From Oleiharenicola lentus (GTDB lineage Bacteria > Verrucomicrobiota > Verrucomicrobiia > Opitutales > Opitutaceae), in the NCBI RefSeq assembly GCF_004118375.1, contig NZ_SDHX01000001.1:1243693-1307692 (forward strand): a DNA stretch of 64,000 nt, in the 5' to 3' direction. The notes beneath the pieces were generated by a model. That model was not told where the DNA came from and did no database searches. It saw nothing but the letters and a program-made list of their open reading frames with translations. This document shows positions 32,241 through 40,645 of this stretch, one piece after another (position 1 is the first letter of the stretch; each line of letters starts with the position of its first letter). The position numbers and the translations under genes were made by a program.

Positions 32241-33872
32241 TCAGACGAAGTGCGCGGTGTCGTTGGCCTGGCGCGCAGCCGCCCGCGAGGGCGCGGGGCC
32301 CGTGGGGCGCGCGGGCCTGACGATCGGGGCCGCGGCGTGGCCGGAAGCGTGCCCGGCGCCCACCTCGATGATGCCGTGCAGGCGGGCGATGGCGTCGTTG
32401 AGGGCGGCGGCCTGGGAATTGAGCTCGGTGGCGGCGGCGGAGGTTTCCTCGGCGCTGCTGGCGTTGAGCTGGGTGACCTTGTCCATCTGCGCGACGGCGG
32501 TGTTGATCTGGGCGACACCCTGGCTCTGTTCCTCCGAGGCGGTCGCGATCTCGCCGACGAGGCGTTCGAGGGTGCGGACGTGGCCGAGGATTTCCTCGAA
32601 GCTGTGGGCGGCCTCGGTGCTGATCTGCACGCCGTGCTGGCTCTTCTGCACGCAATCCTCGATCTTGGTGGCGGTCTCCTTGGCGGCCGAGGCCGAGCGC
32701 TGCGCGAGGGCGCGGACTTCCTCGGCGACGACGGCGAAGCCGGCGCCATGCTCGCCGGCGCGGGCGGCCTCGACCGCGGCGTTGAGCGCGAGGATGTTGG
32801 TCTGGAAGGCGATCTCGTCGATGGTCTTGAGAATCTTGGTGATTTCCTGGTTGGCCGCCTCGATGGAGTGCATGGCGGTTTCCATCTGGTGCATGCGGGT
32901 GCTGCCGGTGTCCGCGGTGACCCGGGCCTGGCCGGCGGTGGTGCGGGCCTCCCGGGCGTGGTCGGCGTTGCGCTTGGTCATGGACGCGAGTTCCTCGAGC
33001 GAGGCGGAGGTTTCCTCGAGGGAGGCGGCCTGTTCGCTGGCGCCGCTGGCGAGCTGGTGGCTGGCGGCGTTGATCTGGCGCGAGGCGGCGCTGGTCTCGG
33101 TGCTGGCGCGCTCGATGTGGCTGATGGAATCGCGCAGGGGTTTCACGATCACGCGGCGGTTGAAGAGGGTGAAGGTCAGGCCGACAACGACCGCGAGCGG
33201 GAGGACCCAGCCGACGGTGCGCAGCATGCTGGCGCGGGCGATGGCGTCCACGCGGTCGAGGGAGGTGGTGAGCACGAAGGCGCCGTGCACCTCGCCGGTC
33301 TTCCAGTTTTCCATGGTGAAGCCGAGGATGTCCTTGCCGTCCTTGGTCGGGCTGTTGGCGGGATCGCCGTGGCAGGCGAGGCAGTCCTGGCTGAGCTTGA
33401 TGGGCCGGGCGAAAACCAGCTGGTTGGCCGCGCGGTCTTCGTGGATGTATTCGGCCTGGGTGCCGGATTCGAGCTGGCGGAGGATCTCGGCCTCGGCGGC
33501 GGTCGGCGTGTTGTCGGGGTTGCGGGCCTGGTGCTTGGGCACGCGGAAGGTGTAGCCGGAGCCGCTGGCGGCCTGGCGGATGGCTTCCCAAGCGGCGACG
33601 ACCGGGATGGTGCGGTAGAGGGTGGAGCCGCGGAGATCGCCGGAGGCCTTGTATTCCTCAAACAGCTTCTTGCGATCAAAGGCCCCGCGCTGGCCGAGCG
33701 CGGAGATGCTTTCGCGGACATTCTCGGCTTCGACCACCATGGAGCGCATCTCATTGATTGTCATGCTCACGCCCTGTTGGTGGATAACCCGGCTCTGGAC
33801 GAACAAGGCGGCGCCTACGCTCAGCGCGAGGGCCACCAGGACGGCAATGATGATTTTTGTGCCTAATGTCAT
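32241..33872 (-). CDS. Methyl-accepting chemotaxis protein with haem-binding (Tll0287/DUF3365-like) sensor
   Basis: 543 residues. An N-terminal membrane helix (about 7-27) and a second one near 200-220 bracket a periplasmic sensor of the Tll0287-like type. The sensor contains C164-L-A-C167-H168 ([10 protein letters not shown]), a c-type haem attachment motif. The cytoplasmic part has the methyl-accepting signalling hairpin with the highly conserved tip [20 protein letters not shown] and the [10 protein letters not shown] region, then a Pro/Ala-rich tail. No clear HAMP is visible beyond a short linker. It probably senses redox state or a gas ligand through haem. It is divergent from two response regulators; no CheA or CheW is nearby. 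Confidence 0.88.
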   Translation of the reverse strand: MTLGTKIIIAVLVALALSVGAALFVQSRVIHQQGVSMTINEMRSMVVEAENVRESISALGQRGAFDRKKLFEEYKASGDLRGSTLYRTIPVVAAWEAIRQAASGSGYTFRVPKHQARNPDNTPTAAEAEILRQLESGTQAEYIHEDRAANQLVFARPIKLSQDCLACHGDPANSPTKDGKDILGFTMENWKTGEVHGAFVLTTSLDRVDAIARASMLRTVGWVLPLAVVVGLTFTLFNRRVIVKPLRDSISHIERASTETSAASRQINAASHQLASGASEQAASLEETSASLEELASMTKRNADHAREARTTAGQARVTADTGSTRMHQMETAMHSIEAANQEITKILKTIDEIAFQTNILALNAAVEAARAGEHGAGFAVVAEEVRALAQRSASAAKETATKIEDCVQKSQHGVQISTEAAHSFEEILGHVRTLERLVGEIATASEEQSQGVAQINTAVAQMDKVTQLNASSAEETSAAATELNSQAAALNDAIARLHGIIEVGAGHASGHAAAPIVRPARPTGPAPSRAAARQANDTAHFV

Positions 33873-33923
33873 GGAGAGTTTCCGTGTGTTTCCCCCAATC
33901 GGTTGGCCGGATGCCTCCGGGAA

Positions 33924-33941
33924 GTCACAAAATGGTCACAA
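33924..33941. promoter_or_regulatory. Pho-box-like direct repeat in a divergent promoter region
   Basis: GTCACAA-AATG-GTCACAA: two identical heptamers with an 11-bp period, the arrangement bound by tandem dimers of PhoB/OmpR-family regulators. It lies between the chemoreceptor and the OmpR-family regulator gene, 50 bp before the latter's start, so autoregulation is a reasonable guess. Confidence 0.5.
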
Positions 33942-33990
33942 AGCGCTCAACCGGGGGGGGGAGGTGTCGAATTAAGGGCGGGCCGCCAAC

Positions 33991-34719
33991 ATGTCTGTCC
34001 ATTTCCCAGTCTCGCTTCACCCCAAGATACTCCTCGTCGATGATTGCGATCTGCACCGTGCGGTGTGCTCCGAGGTGCTGCGCCACGCCGGTTATCAGGT
34101 GATGGAGGCGGGTGACGGTTTGGAAGGATTGCGGAGCTGGAGCCAGCATCCGGCCGACCTGGTGATTCTCGATGTCAACATGCCCGGCTTGGACGGCTGG
34201 GGCACCCTGGCGCGACTCCGCCAACTCGGATTCGAAGGCCCGGTCATCATTTTCTCCTCCGAAACCAGCGTGGACTGCCGGGTGCGCGGGCTGACGGAGG
34301 GGGCGGACGATTACATCTGCAAGCCTTGTGACGACCGGGAGTTGCTGGCCCGGGTCAATGCCTCGTTGCGGCGCCACGGGGCCGCGGCCCCGGCGCGGTT
34401 GCCGGTCCTGCATTTTGGGGACACGGTGGTGGACCTGGCCCGGAGCTCCGCGCGGAACAGCGCGGGCGACCTGCACCTGACGCGCACGGAACTGGCGCTG
34501 CTGGCGCTTTTTGCCCGGCACGGCGACCGGACATTGCCGCGCAGCTTCATTCTGCACGAGCTGTGGGGTTACGATGGCGAACTGCCAACCCGCACCGTGG
34601 AGACGCACATCTACCGACTCCGGCACAAGCTGGGTGATTCGGCCGACGCTCCCCGCTGGATCATCACCGTGCCCGGCGGCTACCGGATGCAGGCGGATCT
34701 CGAGCCGGTGGCGGCGTAG
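33991..34719 (+). CDS. OmpR/PhoB-family response regulator
   Basis: 242 residues. Receiver domain: acidic pair in LLVDDCDLHR, phospho-acceptor Asp61 in LVILDVNMPGLDGW, and the Lys in YICKPCD. C-terminal winged helix (about 140-235) with the typical LTRTELALLALFARH, RTVETHIYRLRHKLGD and GYRMQ ending. When phosphorylated it should bind tandem direct repeats. No histidine kinase is adjacent, so its partner is elsewhere. A Pho-box-like repeat lies just upstream. Another response regulator follows 52 bp downstream in the same direction. Confidence 0.92.
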   Translation: MSVHFPVSLHPKILLVDDCDLHRAVCSEVLRHAGYQVMEAGDGLEGLRSWSQHPADLVILDVNMPGLDGWGTLARLRQLGFEGPVIIFSSETSVDCRVRGLTEGADDYICKPCDDRELLARVNASLRRHGAAAPARLPVLHFGDTVVDLARSSARNSAGDLHLTRTELALLALFARHGDRTLPRSFILHELWGYDGELPTRTVETHIYRLRHKLGDSADAPRWIITVPGGYRMQADLEPVAA

Positions 34720-34771
34720 AGGGCTTCAACCCGACGCGGATTGTGACGATGTCGGGTAACCGCTGATTCCC

Positions 34772-35503
34772 ATGCGCATCCTCATTGCCGAAGACGACCC
34801 CTATTCCCAACTGATTCTCCGCATGATGTTGGAGAAGGAGCCCGGCTGCGAGGTTGTGACCTCGGCCAACGGGGCGGAGGCGTGGAAGCTCCTCGAGACC
34901 GGCCCGGCGTTCGACCTGTGCATCCTCGACATCATGATGCCCGAGCTCAACGGGCTCCAACTCGCGGCCCGCATGCGGGATGATCCGCGTTTTGAGGATC
35001 AACCCATCATTTTCTGCACCGCCTTGAATGACCGCGGTTCCGTGGAGCAGGCCACGCAGCTGGCGGTCAGCCACTACATCACCAAGCCCTACAAGCGCGA
35101 CCATATCATCCGCCAGGTGCACCGGGCCGTGGCGCAACGCGGCGACGGTTGCCGGATCGAACCCGTGGCCAAGGTGGCGGAGCGGCTCGGCCTCGACCCC
35201 GGCCAGATCGAACAGCTGCTGGAGGGCGTGCAGGCCGAGGTGGAAAAGCTCTCGGCCGAGCTGACGGCCGCCGCGGAAAAATTTCGGGAACCAACCACCG
35301 GCATCCGGCTCAACGCGCTCAAGGGCGCGGCGGCCAACCTCGGGGCCCGGCGCCTGGCCGAGGAACTCAGCGAGTTGGAATCCGCGCAGCTCATCGTGAC
35401 CCAGCAACCCGGCTTTGACTGGGGGGCGATTCTCAAGCGGGTCGCAGCCGAAACCGGGCACATCCGGCGAAAGCTGGCCGCCATGCGACCCGCTGCGGCG
35501 TAG
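34772..35503 (+). CDS. Response regulator with a degenerate HPt-like C-terminal domain
   Basis: 243 residues. The receiver domain (1-125) is intact: EDD at 7-9, phospho-acceptor Asp53 in ILDIMMPEL, and Lys in TKPYK. The C-terminal part is helical and contains IRLNALKGAAANLGARRLAE. This closely resembles the phosphotransfer core of HPt domains (xHxLKGxAxNLGA), but the phospho-accepting His is replaced by Asn181. It therefore cannot relay phosphate in the usual way and may act as a binding decoy or scaffold. It has no DNA-binding domain. It is likely cotranscribed with the OmpR-family gene upstream. Confidence 0.85.
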   Translation: MRILIAEDDPYSQLILRMMLEKEPGCEVVTSANGAEAWKLLETGPAFDLCILDIMMPELNGLQLAARMRDDPRFEDQPIIFCTALNDRGSVEQATQLAVSHYITKPYKRDHIIRQVHRAVAQRGDGCRIEPVAKVAERLGLDPGQIEQLLEGVQAEVEKLSAELTAAAEKFREPTTGIRLNALKGAAANLGARRLAEELSELESAQLIVTQQPGFDWGAILKRVAAETGHIRRKLAAMRPAAA

Positions 35504-35558
35504 CGGCTTGCCGGGCGCATGGAACCGGGTAGGGGTGGAGCGAGTCATCTCCTCCCTC

Positions 35559-36305
35559 ATGAAAAAAGCGCTCCTCGTTCTCGGGCTCGGCAGCCTGATC
35601 GTCCTCATCGCCGTCTACATCGGCGTGGCCTATTTCCTCGGCTCGATCGTGAAAACCGGGGTGAACACCCTCGGTCCGAAGCTCACGCAGACGAAGGTCG
35701 AGCTGGCCGGCGCGCACCTGTCCCCGCTGACCGGTTCGGGCACGCTCTCCGGCCTGACGGTCGGCAACCCCAAGGGCTGGAGCGAGGGCAATGCCTTTTC
35801 GCTGGGCAAGGTGCATGTGGACGTCGAGCCCTTCTCCATTTTCGGCGAACATGTCGTGATCAACGAAATCGTCATCGACGAACCGGTCTTCAACTACGAG
35901 ACGAAGATCGTCTCCAGCAACATCAAGGACCTGCTGAAGAACATTGAGAAGTTCTCGGGCAGCGGCGAGAACCAGGCCGCGACCAACGACGCCAAGCCGG
36001 TGAAGTTTGTCGTGAAGCAATTCCGCCTGACCAACGCCAAGGCCACGCTCGGGCTCGGGGCGACCGCGCTGCCCGTGCCGCTGCCACCGGTGAGCCTGGA
36101 CAATATCGGCGTGGACCGAGGCGGCATCACGGCCGACGAACTGGCCGGGGAAATCATGTCCAGCGTGCTGGGCAGCATCGTGAGCGGCACGGCCAACGCG
36201 CTCGGGCAGGTCGGCTCGGCCTCGGGCTCCATGACGGTCGAGCAGGTCAAGGAGGCCGCGAAGAACGCCGGCGACGCCATCAAGGGACTGTTCAAAAAAG
36301 ACTGA
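35559..36305 (+). CDS. AsmA-like membrane-anchored protein
   Basis: 248 residues from the ATG at 35559. It has a single N-terminal transmembrane helix (ALLVLGLGSLIVLIAVYIGV) followed by a beta-rich periplasmic domain with the pattern of AsmA/lipid-transfer-type proteins: TQTKVELAGAHLSPLTGSGT, GLTVGNPKGW, INEIVIDEPVFNYE. It ends in an amphipathic helix with KNAGDAIKGLFKKD. Members of this group are thought to aid outer-membrane lipid or protein traffic. The frame is open further upstream, but those starts lack a signal. It is followed by a DsbA-like gene on the same strand. Confidence 0.75.
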   Translation: MKKALLVLGLGSLIVLIAVYIGVAYFLGSIVKTGVNTLGPKLTQTKVELAGAHLSPLTGSGTLSGLTVGNPKGWSEGNAFSLGKVHVDVEPFSIFGEHVVINEIVIDEPVFNYETKIVSSNIKDLLKNIEKFSGSGENQAATNDAKPVKFVVKQFRLTNAKATLGLGATALPVPLPPVSLDNIGVDRGGITADELAGEIMSSVLGSIVSGTANALGQVGSASGSMTVEQVKEAAKNAGDAIKGLFKKD

Positions 36306-36403
36306 GCCACGCAAGGTGTGCCGGGCTCCGTTGCACTCCCGTGTGACACGCGCGGTCACGCCGGACGGTTGACGGGCGGGCCACCCCGCGAGAGCATCGC
36401 ATC

Positions 36404-37087
36404 ATGAAAGTCACCTACTACCTCGAGGTGTTGTCGTCCTGGTGCCACTGGGCCGAGCCGGTCTGGACGGAGCTGAAGAGAAGCTATGCCGGGCGTGTGG
36501 AGTTTGAATGGCGCATCGCCCTCATGAATCCCGGCGACTTCCCGGGGTCGCAGGCGCAGTGCGACTGGTTCTACCGGCGCAGCGGAGGCACGGTGATGCA
36601 CTCGCCCTACATGCTGAACTCCGGCTGGTTCGAGGCGGAGCGCAAGGGCCGCTACGAGGCGCCCAACCTGGTGGCCGAGGCCGCGCGGGACTTCGGTTTC
36701 AACGGCGACGAGATCCGCCTCGCGCTGGCGCACGCCGCGCTGCGCGAGGGCCAGAAGATTGGTGATCTGGCCACGGCGGTAAAGGTCGCGGCCAAGGCGG
36801 CCCATTCGACAGGCTCAGGGCAGGCCAAGATCGACCCCAAGAAGCTGCTCAAGGCCGCCGAGTCCAACGTGGTGAAGGACCGCGTCGCCACCAGCACGGC
36901 GGATTTTCATGCCCACCAGATCAACCAGCGGCCGGCTTTCGTGTTGACCGACCCCATCGGTGACAAGGCGGTGTTCTCCGGCCTCGTGCGGATCGAGCCG
37001 CTGGCCGCGACCATTGACGCGATGCTGGCGGACTCCGCGGCCTACGCCGCGCACCTCACGCATCACGGCGCGGTGCCGAAGGTGTGA
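36404..37087 (+). CDS. DsbA-family (FrnE-like) thioredoxin-fold protein
   Basis: 227 residues without a signal peptide. The N-terminus MKVTYYLEVLSSWCHWAEPV has the beta strand and active-site turn of DsbA/FrnE/HCCA-isomerase proteins, but only the first Cys of the CxxC remains (SWCHWA), as in glutathione-type or isomerase members. A later conserved block reads RPAFVLTDPIGDKAVFSGL. About residue 135 the sequence AAHSTGSGQAKIDP is encoded by CATTCGACAGGCTCAGGGC, a phrase that recurs in many bacterial genomes as an intergenic element, so this loop is probably an in-frame insertion. The substrate is unknown. Confidence 0.78.
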   Translation: MKVTYYLEVLSSWCHWAEPVWTELKRSYAGRVEFEWRIALMNPGDFPGSQAQCDWFYRRSGGTVMHSPYMLNSGWFEAERKGRYEAPNLVAEAARDFGFNGDEIRLALAHAALREGQKIGDLATAVKVAAKAAHSTGSGQAKIDPKKLLKAAESNVVKDRVATSTADFHAHQINQRPAFVLTDPIGDKAVFSGLVRIEPLAATIDAMLADSAAYAAHLTHHGAVPKV

Positions 37088-37151
37088 GCAAGCGCGGTAT
37101 TGCGCGGACCACGCTGTCGCTGCGCTTCAGCGCGGCTACTGGTTTCGCCGC

Positions 37152-37376
37152 TCAGGCGATGTGCCGGTAGCGTTGCGGGGGGATCTTGAAACGGTGCCCC
37201 GAGTCGAGGTCCGTGAAAATGTGCCACTGCGGGTCCGAGGTGTCGTGGACGAACACCTCCAGTTTGTGGCCGGGTTCGTAGCTGTATTCTTCCATGGCGA
37301 AGCCGTGGTCTTCGTGTTTGATGGCTTCGCCGAGTTCGCCGCTGTGCGGTTCCGTGATCTCAATCTTCCAGTTCAT
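37152..37376 (-). CDS. Small acidic conserved-looking protein, function unknown
   Basis: 74 residues, starting at ATG 37376 (MNWKIEITEPHSGELGEAIK). It has no signal peptide or membrane segment, and its composition is charged with several His and Tyr residues (KHEDHGFAMEEYSYEPGH). The predicted pattern is beta strands. I do not recognise it. It lies alone between the DsbA-like gene and the thioredoxin operon, about 190 bp downstream of the latter on the same strand. Confidence 0.6.
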   Translation of the reverse strand: MNWKIEITEPHSGELGEAIKHEDHGFAMEEYSYEPGHKLEVFVHDTSDPQWHIFTDLDSGHRFKIPPQRYRHIA

Positions 37377-37567
37377 TGGAGGAACGGGGTCGAGGGTTGG
37401 GGGTTGCCGGGCTGACGCCCGGGGCGTGAGGGAAGTATCCGCCCGCGGGGCCGGCCGGTCAAGCCGCGGGCCGGCGCAAGGGCTCACCAACCCTGTGCAC
37501 GGATTGGCTTCCGCCGGCGGCAGAAGCGCCACGGGCGGACGGTGGGGGCGCGGGCCGGTTCGCGCCC

Positions 37568-37996
37568 TCAGTAGCCAAGCGCCTCGCACCACTCGTTGAC
37601 CAGGGCGCGGGCCGGCTTGTGGTCGCCGACATCCTCGGCCAGCAGCTTGCCGTCGGGGCCGAAGATCTTGAAGCGCGGGAGGGAATCCATGTGATACTGC
37701 CGCGCGACCGGGGAGTCCCAGTCGATGCGCTTCACGTCGGGCCGGTTGATGTCGACCTTGACCACGGCGAGGTCGGCCCGTTTCTGGTGCAGGCCCTTGA
37801 GCGGTTCGTCATACATCCGGCACGGCCCACAATAGCGGCTGGTGAAATCGAAGACCGTGATCTTCCCGGCCACAAGGTAGTCGGCGAGTTCAACGCGCTC
37901 TCCGCGGGCCACGACCAGGGGTTCGGGCCCCTTTTCCGCCGCGCGCGCGCCGGGGATGGACAGCAGGAGGGCGAGGGCGAGAAGCGTCCGGCTCAT
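37568..37996 (-). CDS. Secreted thioredoxin-like protein (second of the trx/DUF1684/trx operon)
   Basis: 142 residues with a signal peptide (MSRTLLALALLLSIPGARA). The thioredoxin active site is FDFTSRYCGPCRMYDEPL, with the cis-Pro region SLPRFKIFGPDGKLLAED. It should reduce or exchange disulphides in the periplasm. It is a paralogue of the gene ending at 38900; they share ...VKVDINRPxVxRIDWDSPVA. It starts 4 bp after the DUF1684 gene, so the three are one operon. Confidence 0.85.
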   Translation of the reverse strand: MSRTLLALALLLSIPGARAAEKGPEPLVVARGERVELADYLVAGKITVFDFTSRYCGPCRMYDEPLKGLHQKRADLAVVKVDINRPDVKRIDWDSPVARQYHMDSLPRFKIFGPDGKLLAEDVGDHKPARALVNEWCEALGY

Positions 37997-38000
37997 GGGC

Positions 38001-38903
38001 TCAAGGTTTGTCCCGGTATTTCTTCTCTCCGGCGGTGAGCCGGAAGGGCAGGACGTTCTCCTTCGGCGGCAGGGGGCAGGTGGTGAAGGGGGTGAACGCG
38101 CAGGGCGGGTTGTAGAGCCGGTTGAAGTCGAGGACGACCTTCCCGTCCTTGGGCGGCGCGCTGTAGAGGAAGCGGCTGGCCTCGTAGGTCTCCTCGCCGG
38201 CTGTGGCGTCGGTGAGGATGAAGAACAGGTCGTCGTCGGGCGAGTCCTGCAGGGGCAGCAGTTCGTAGGTCCGTCCGTCGAGGGTGAACACGGCCTTACC
38301 CGGGCAGGCGGCATCCTGGGTGAGGCCGACCACGTTGGTGATGGGCAGCTGGCGCGGGGTGGCAAAGGGCACCCAGTTCGCCTCGATGCGCCACTTCGGG
38401 TCCACGGGATAGTTGTCGAGACCGGCGAAGTTCTTGCGGCGGGCGGATTCGCTGTCGCGCACGCGCAGGAAGTAGCGACCGCCCTGCTCGAGGATGTAGA
38501 AATTGACCGTGCCGGCGCGCACGTAGGTGGGTTTCCCGGCGCTGCTGGTAGCGAGCGGGGCGGTGCGCTCGGTCGTGCCGTCGATGGCGGCCTCCACGCC
38601 GTCGGCCAGGGCGAAGGTGAGGGTGTTGTCGCCGGTGCGGGTGACGGTACCGAGCTGGTCGGGCCCGGCCGCGAGCCGGATCGCGTTGCCCGGGGCGGAG
38701 CCGACGGACCACACGCCGACCTCCAGGGGGTGACGGCCGATGAGCGCGAGCCAGCCGTCGGCGCGGGTGAGGCGCTCAAGGCGGCCGGCGCGCCATTGCT
38801 CGACGGACTGGACGTAGTCGGCGGGATCGGCCGCGAAGGCGGGGGCGGCGAGCACGCCCGCCAGCAGGAAAATGCGGAGGAGGCGGGGCGGCATGGGATT
38901 CAC
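38001..38903 (-). CDS. Secreted DUF1684-family protein
   Basis: 300 residues with a signal peptide (MNPMPPRLLRIFLLAGVLAAP). Family features are the opening ...WRAGRLERLTRADGWLALIG, the block NYPVDPKWRIEANWVPF, and the C-terminal VVLDFNRLYNPPCAFTPFTT with TCPLPPKEN. DUF1684 proteins have no established activity that I know of. Here it is translationally coupled on both sides: its ATG overlaps the upstream thioredoxin stop (ATGA), and another thioredoxin follows 4 bp later. Being enclosed between two periplasmic thioredoxins suggests that its Cys pair (PPCAF...TTCPL) may be their substrate. That is inference. Confidence 0.82.
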   Translation of the reverse strand: MNPMPPRLLRIFLLAGVLAAPAFAADPADYVQSVEQWRAGRLERLTRADGWLALIGRHPLEVGVWSVGSAPGNAIRLAAGPDQLGTVTRTGDNTLTFALADGVEAAIDGTTERTAPLATSSAGKPTYVRAGTVNFYILEQGGRYFLRVRDSESARRKNFAGLDNYPVDPKWRIEANWVPFATPRQLPITNVVGLTQDAACPGKAVFTLDGRTYELLPLQDSPDDDLFFILTDATAGEETYEASRFLYSAPPKDGKVVLDFNRLYNPPCAFTPFTTCPLPPKENVLPFRLTAGEKKYRDKP

Positions 38904-39340
38904 TTCAGCTTAGCGATCCAGCGGTCCACGAGCTTGCGGGCCGCGGCATCGCGGACCTGCTGGCTGATGCGGTCCTCGGCGAGCAGTTTGCCGTCGGGGC
39001 CATAGACCTTGAACTGCGGGATGGACCGGAGTTCGAACTGCTGGGCGACCGGCGAGTCCCAGTCGATGCGCGTGACGCCCGGGCGGTTGATGTCCACCTT
39101 CACGACCACGAGGTCGTCACGCGTGGTGTGCAGTTTGTGCAACGGCTCGTCGTAGGCGCGGCAGGGCGGGCAGTATTTGCTGGTGAAGTCGAAGATCACC
39201 GTCTTGCCCGGCACGAGGTAGTCGGAGAGCTGGACGGTCTCGCCCTGCGCGATGCGCAGCGGCTCGGCGGACTTGGTGGCGCCGATCAGCGCGGAGGAAA
39301 ACAAACCGGCAACGGCAAGCAGGGTGAAGAGGCGTTTCAT
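38900..39340 (-). CDS. Secreted thioredoxin-like protein (first of the operon)
   Basis: 146 residues with a signal peptide (MKRLFTLLAVAGLFSSALIG) and the active site FDFTSKYCPPCRAYDEPL. The CPPC motif differs from the CGPC of its paralogue downstream, which usually shifts redox potential, so the two may have different duties. Its stop overlaps the DUF1684 start. The promoter region contains a pair of 21-bp palindromes, the nearer 56 bp upstream of the start codon. Confidence 0.85.
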   Translation of the reverse strand: MKRLFTLLAVAGLFSSALIGATKSAEPLRIAQGETVQLSDYLVPGKTVIFDFTSKYCPPCRAYDEPLHKLHTTRDDLVVVKVDINRPGVTRIDWDSPVAQQFELRSIPQFKVYGPDGKLLAEDRISQQVRDAAARKLVDRWIAKLK

Positions 39341-39393
39341 GCGTAGTCACGATGGCAGGAATGCGCCGTTGCGCAAGCGGCGCATCCGGCGGA

Positions 39394-39420
39394 ACCAATG
39401 TTCGTATTACGAACATTGGT
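39394..39420. repeat. 21-bp palindrome, copy 3 (core 39397-39417, central T)
   Basis: Same core as copies 1 and 2 (TGTTCGTATTACGAACA inside), with flanking ACC/GGT extending the symmetry. It is located upstream of the thioredoxin operon. Confidence 0.95.
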
Positions 39421-39448
39421 CTGAGTGCGCCTAGGGAGAGGGCTCCCG

Positions 39449-39469
39449 AATGTTCGTAATACGAACATC
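39449..39469. repeat. 21-bp palindrome, copy 4 (central A)
   Basis: Same arms with A at the centre and one mismatch at the last base (C instead of T). It lies 52 bp from copy 3 and in the opposite orientation by its centre base. Confidence 0.93.
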
Positions 39470-39509
39470 GGTGGGCGGGCGTGCTTGCCAGGGGGAGGGG
39501 AGGCCGGGT

Positions 39510-40544
39510 TCAGCGGCCGGAGAGCCCGGCGGGGACCTGGTCGCGGGTGATGACGCGCGGGTCGTTGTAGAATTCCTTCGCGAAGTGGTTCTCGGCGGGA
39601 TTCCATTTTTCGTTCCAGCAGAGGAAGTGCCGGAGCTGCGGGAAATTCTTTTCGACGCCGTCAAGCAGGCGGCGAAAGTCGAAGTTGCCAGGAGGATTGG
39701 AGGCACCGTGGGGGCCGAACTCGGTCAGACCGACAGGTTTCTTGATTTTGGCCAGACGGTCGAAGCCGACGATCTTGTCGGGATTGATGTGCTCGGTGTA
39801 GGCGTCGAGGCCGATGAGGTCGGCGTAAGCGTCGCCGGGGTAGTAGAGGTCGGCGTGTTTCTGGCCGTGGTTCGGGCCCCAGGCCCAGATGAGATTGTGG
39901 AGGCCCTTCTTGTGCGTGAAGTAGTCGAACATGTGGCGCCAGAGCGCGATGAAGTCCGCAGGCTCCTGGGCGCCCCACCAGAACCAGCCGCCGTTCATCT
40001 CGTGCAGCGGACGCCAGATCACGACGACGCCGGCCGTCTGCAGTTCCTGCAATCCGGCGGCAACCGTATCGAGGGACTTCAGCCAGGCGTCGTGCAACGG
40101 GCCGGGTTTGAGCACGTCGGCGAGCTTGAGATTGTTGGTCTTGAGACTGGCGCCGCTGGGGTTGGGGGCGTGCCAGGAAAGGTTGACGAGTCCGCCGGCC
40201 TGCCAGTAGGCGCGGGCCAGTTCATTGGGCTGGCGCACGTCGATGAGGGCCATGTCGGGCTTGTCGCCCTCTCTCCATCCGCAGTAATCGAGACCGATCA
40301 TCACGGGCCACCGGCCCGAGGCCTGGTGGATTTTGCCGAGTTCACCGATGCTGGCGGTGCCGCTCCAGCCGGCGAATTGACCGGAGACGAGGCGCAATTG
40401 CGGCGAGGCTTGCAGCTGCTGGAACCAAGCCAGGATGGCGCGGCCCTGGGGGTTGAGCTGGGCATCGGCCGGCGCGGCGGGGTCGGCGGCACGGGCCGTG
40501 AGCAACAGGGTGGAAGCGAGGAGCGCAAGGATGGGGCGGATCAT
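39510..40544 (-). CDS. Secreted glycoside hydrolase family 26 (beta-mannanase-like)
   Basis: 344 residues from the ATG at 40544, with a signal peptide (MIRPILALLASTLLLTARAA). A single GH26 (beta/alpha)8 domain covers the rest. The acid/base Glu is in IWRPLHEMNGGWFWWG and the nucleophile Glu in VGLTEFGPHG; aromatic subsite residues (WAWGPNHG) are also typical. GH26 enzymes cleave beta-1,4-mannans, less often beta-1,3-xylan or lichenan. There is no carbohydrate-binding module. Together with the GH5 gene at 46.7 kb it points to growth on plant or algal polysaccharides. Confidence 0.9.
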   Translation of the reverse strand: MIRPILALLASTLLLTARAADPAAPADAQLNPQGRAILAWFQQLQASPQLRLVSGQFAGWSGTASIGELGKIHQASGRWPVMIGLDYCGWREGDKPDMALIDVRQPNELARAYWQAGGLVNLSWHAPNPSGASLKTNNLKLADVLKPGPLHDAWLKSLDTVAAGLQELQTAGVVVIWRPLHEMNGGWFWWGAQEPADFIALWRHMFDYFTHKKGLHNLIWAWGPNHGQKHADLYYPGDAYADLIGLDAYTEHINPDKIVGFDRLAKIKKPVGLTEFGPHGASNPPGNFDFRRLLDGVEKNFPQLRHFLCWNEKWNPAENHFAKEFYNDPRVITRDQVPAGLSGR

Positions 40545-40645
40545 TGGGTTGAAACGTGGAGAAGTTTCGCGGCCGCGCAACCTTGTCATGACAATAGAGC
40601 AACGTGCCGCTTGCGCGCCTCGGTCCCGTGGTTTTGGTGGGTCCG

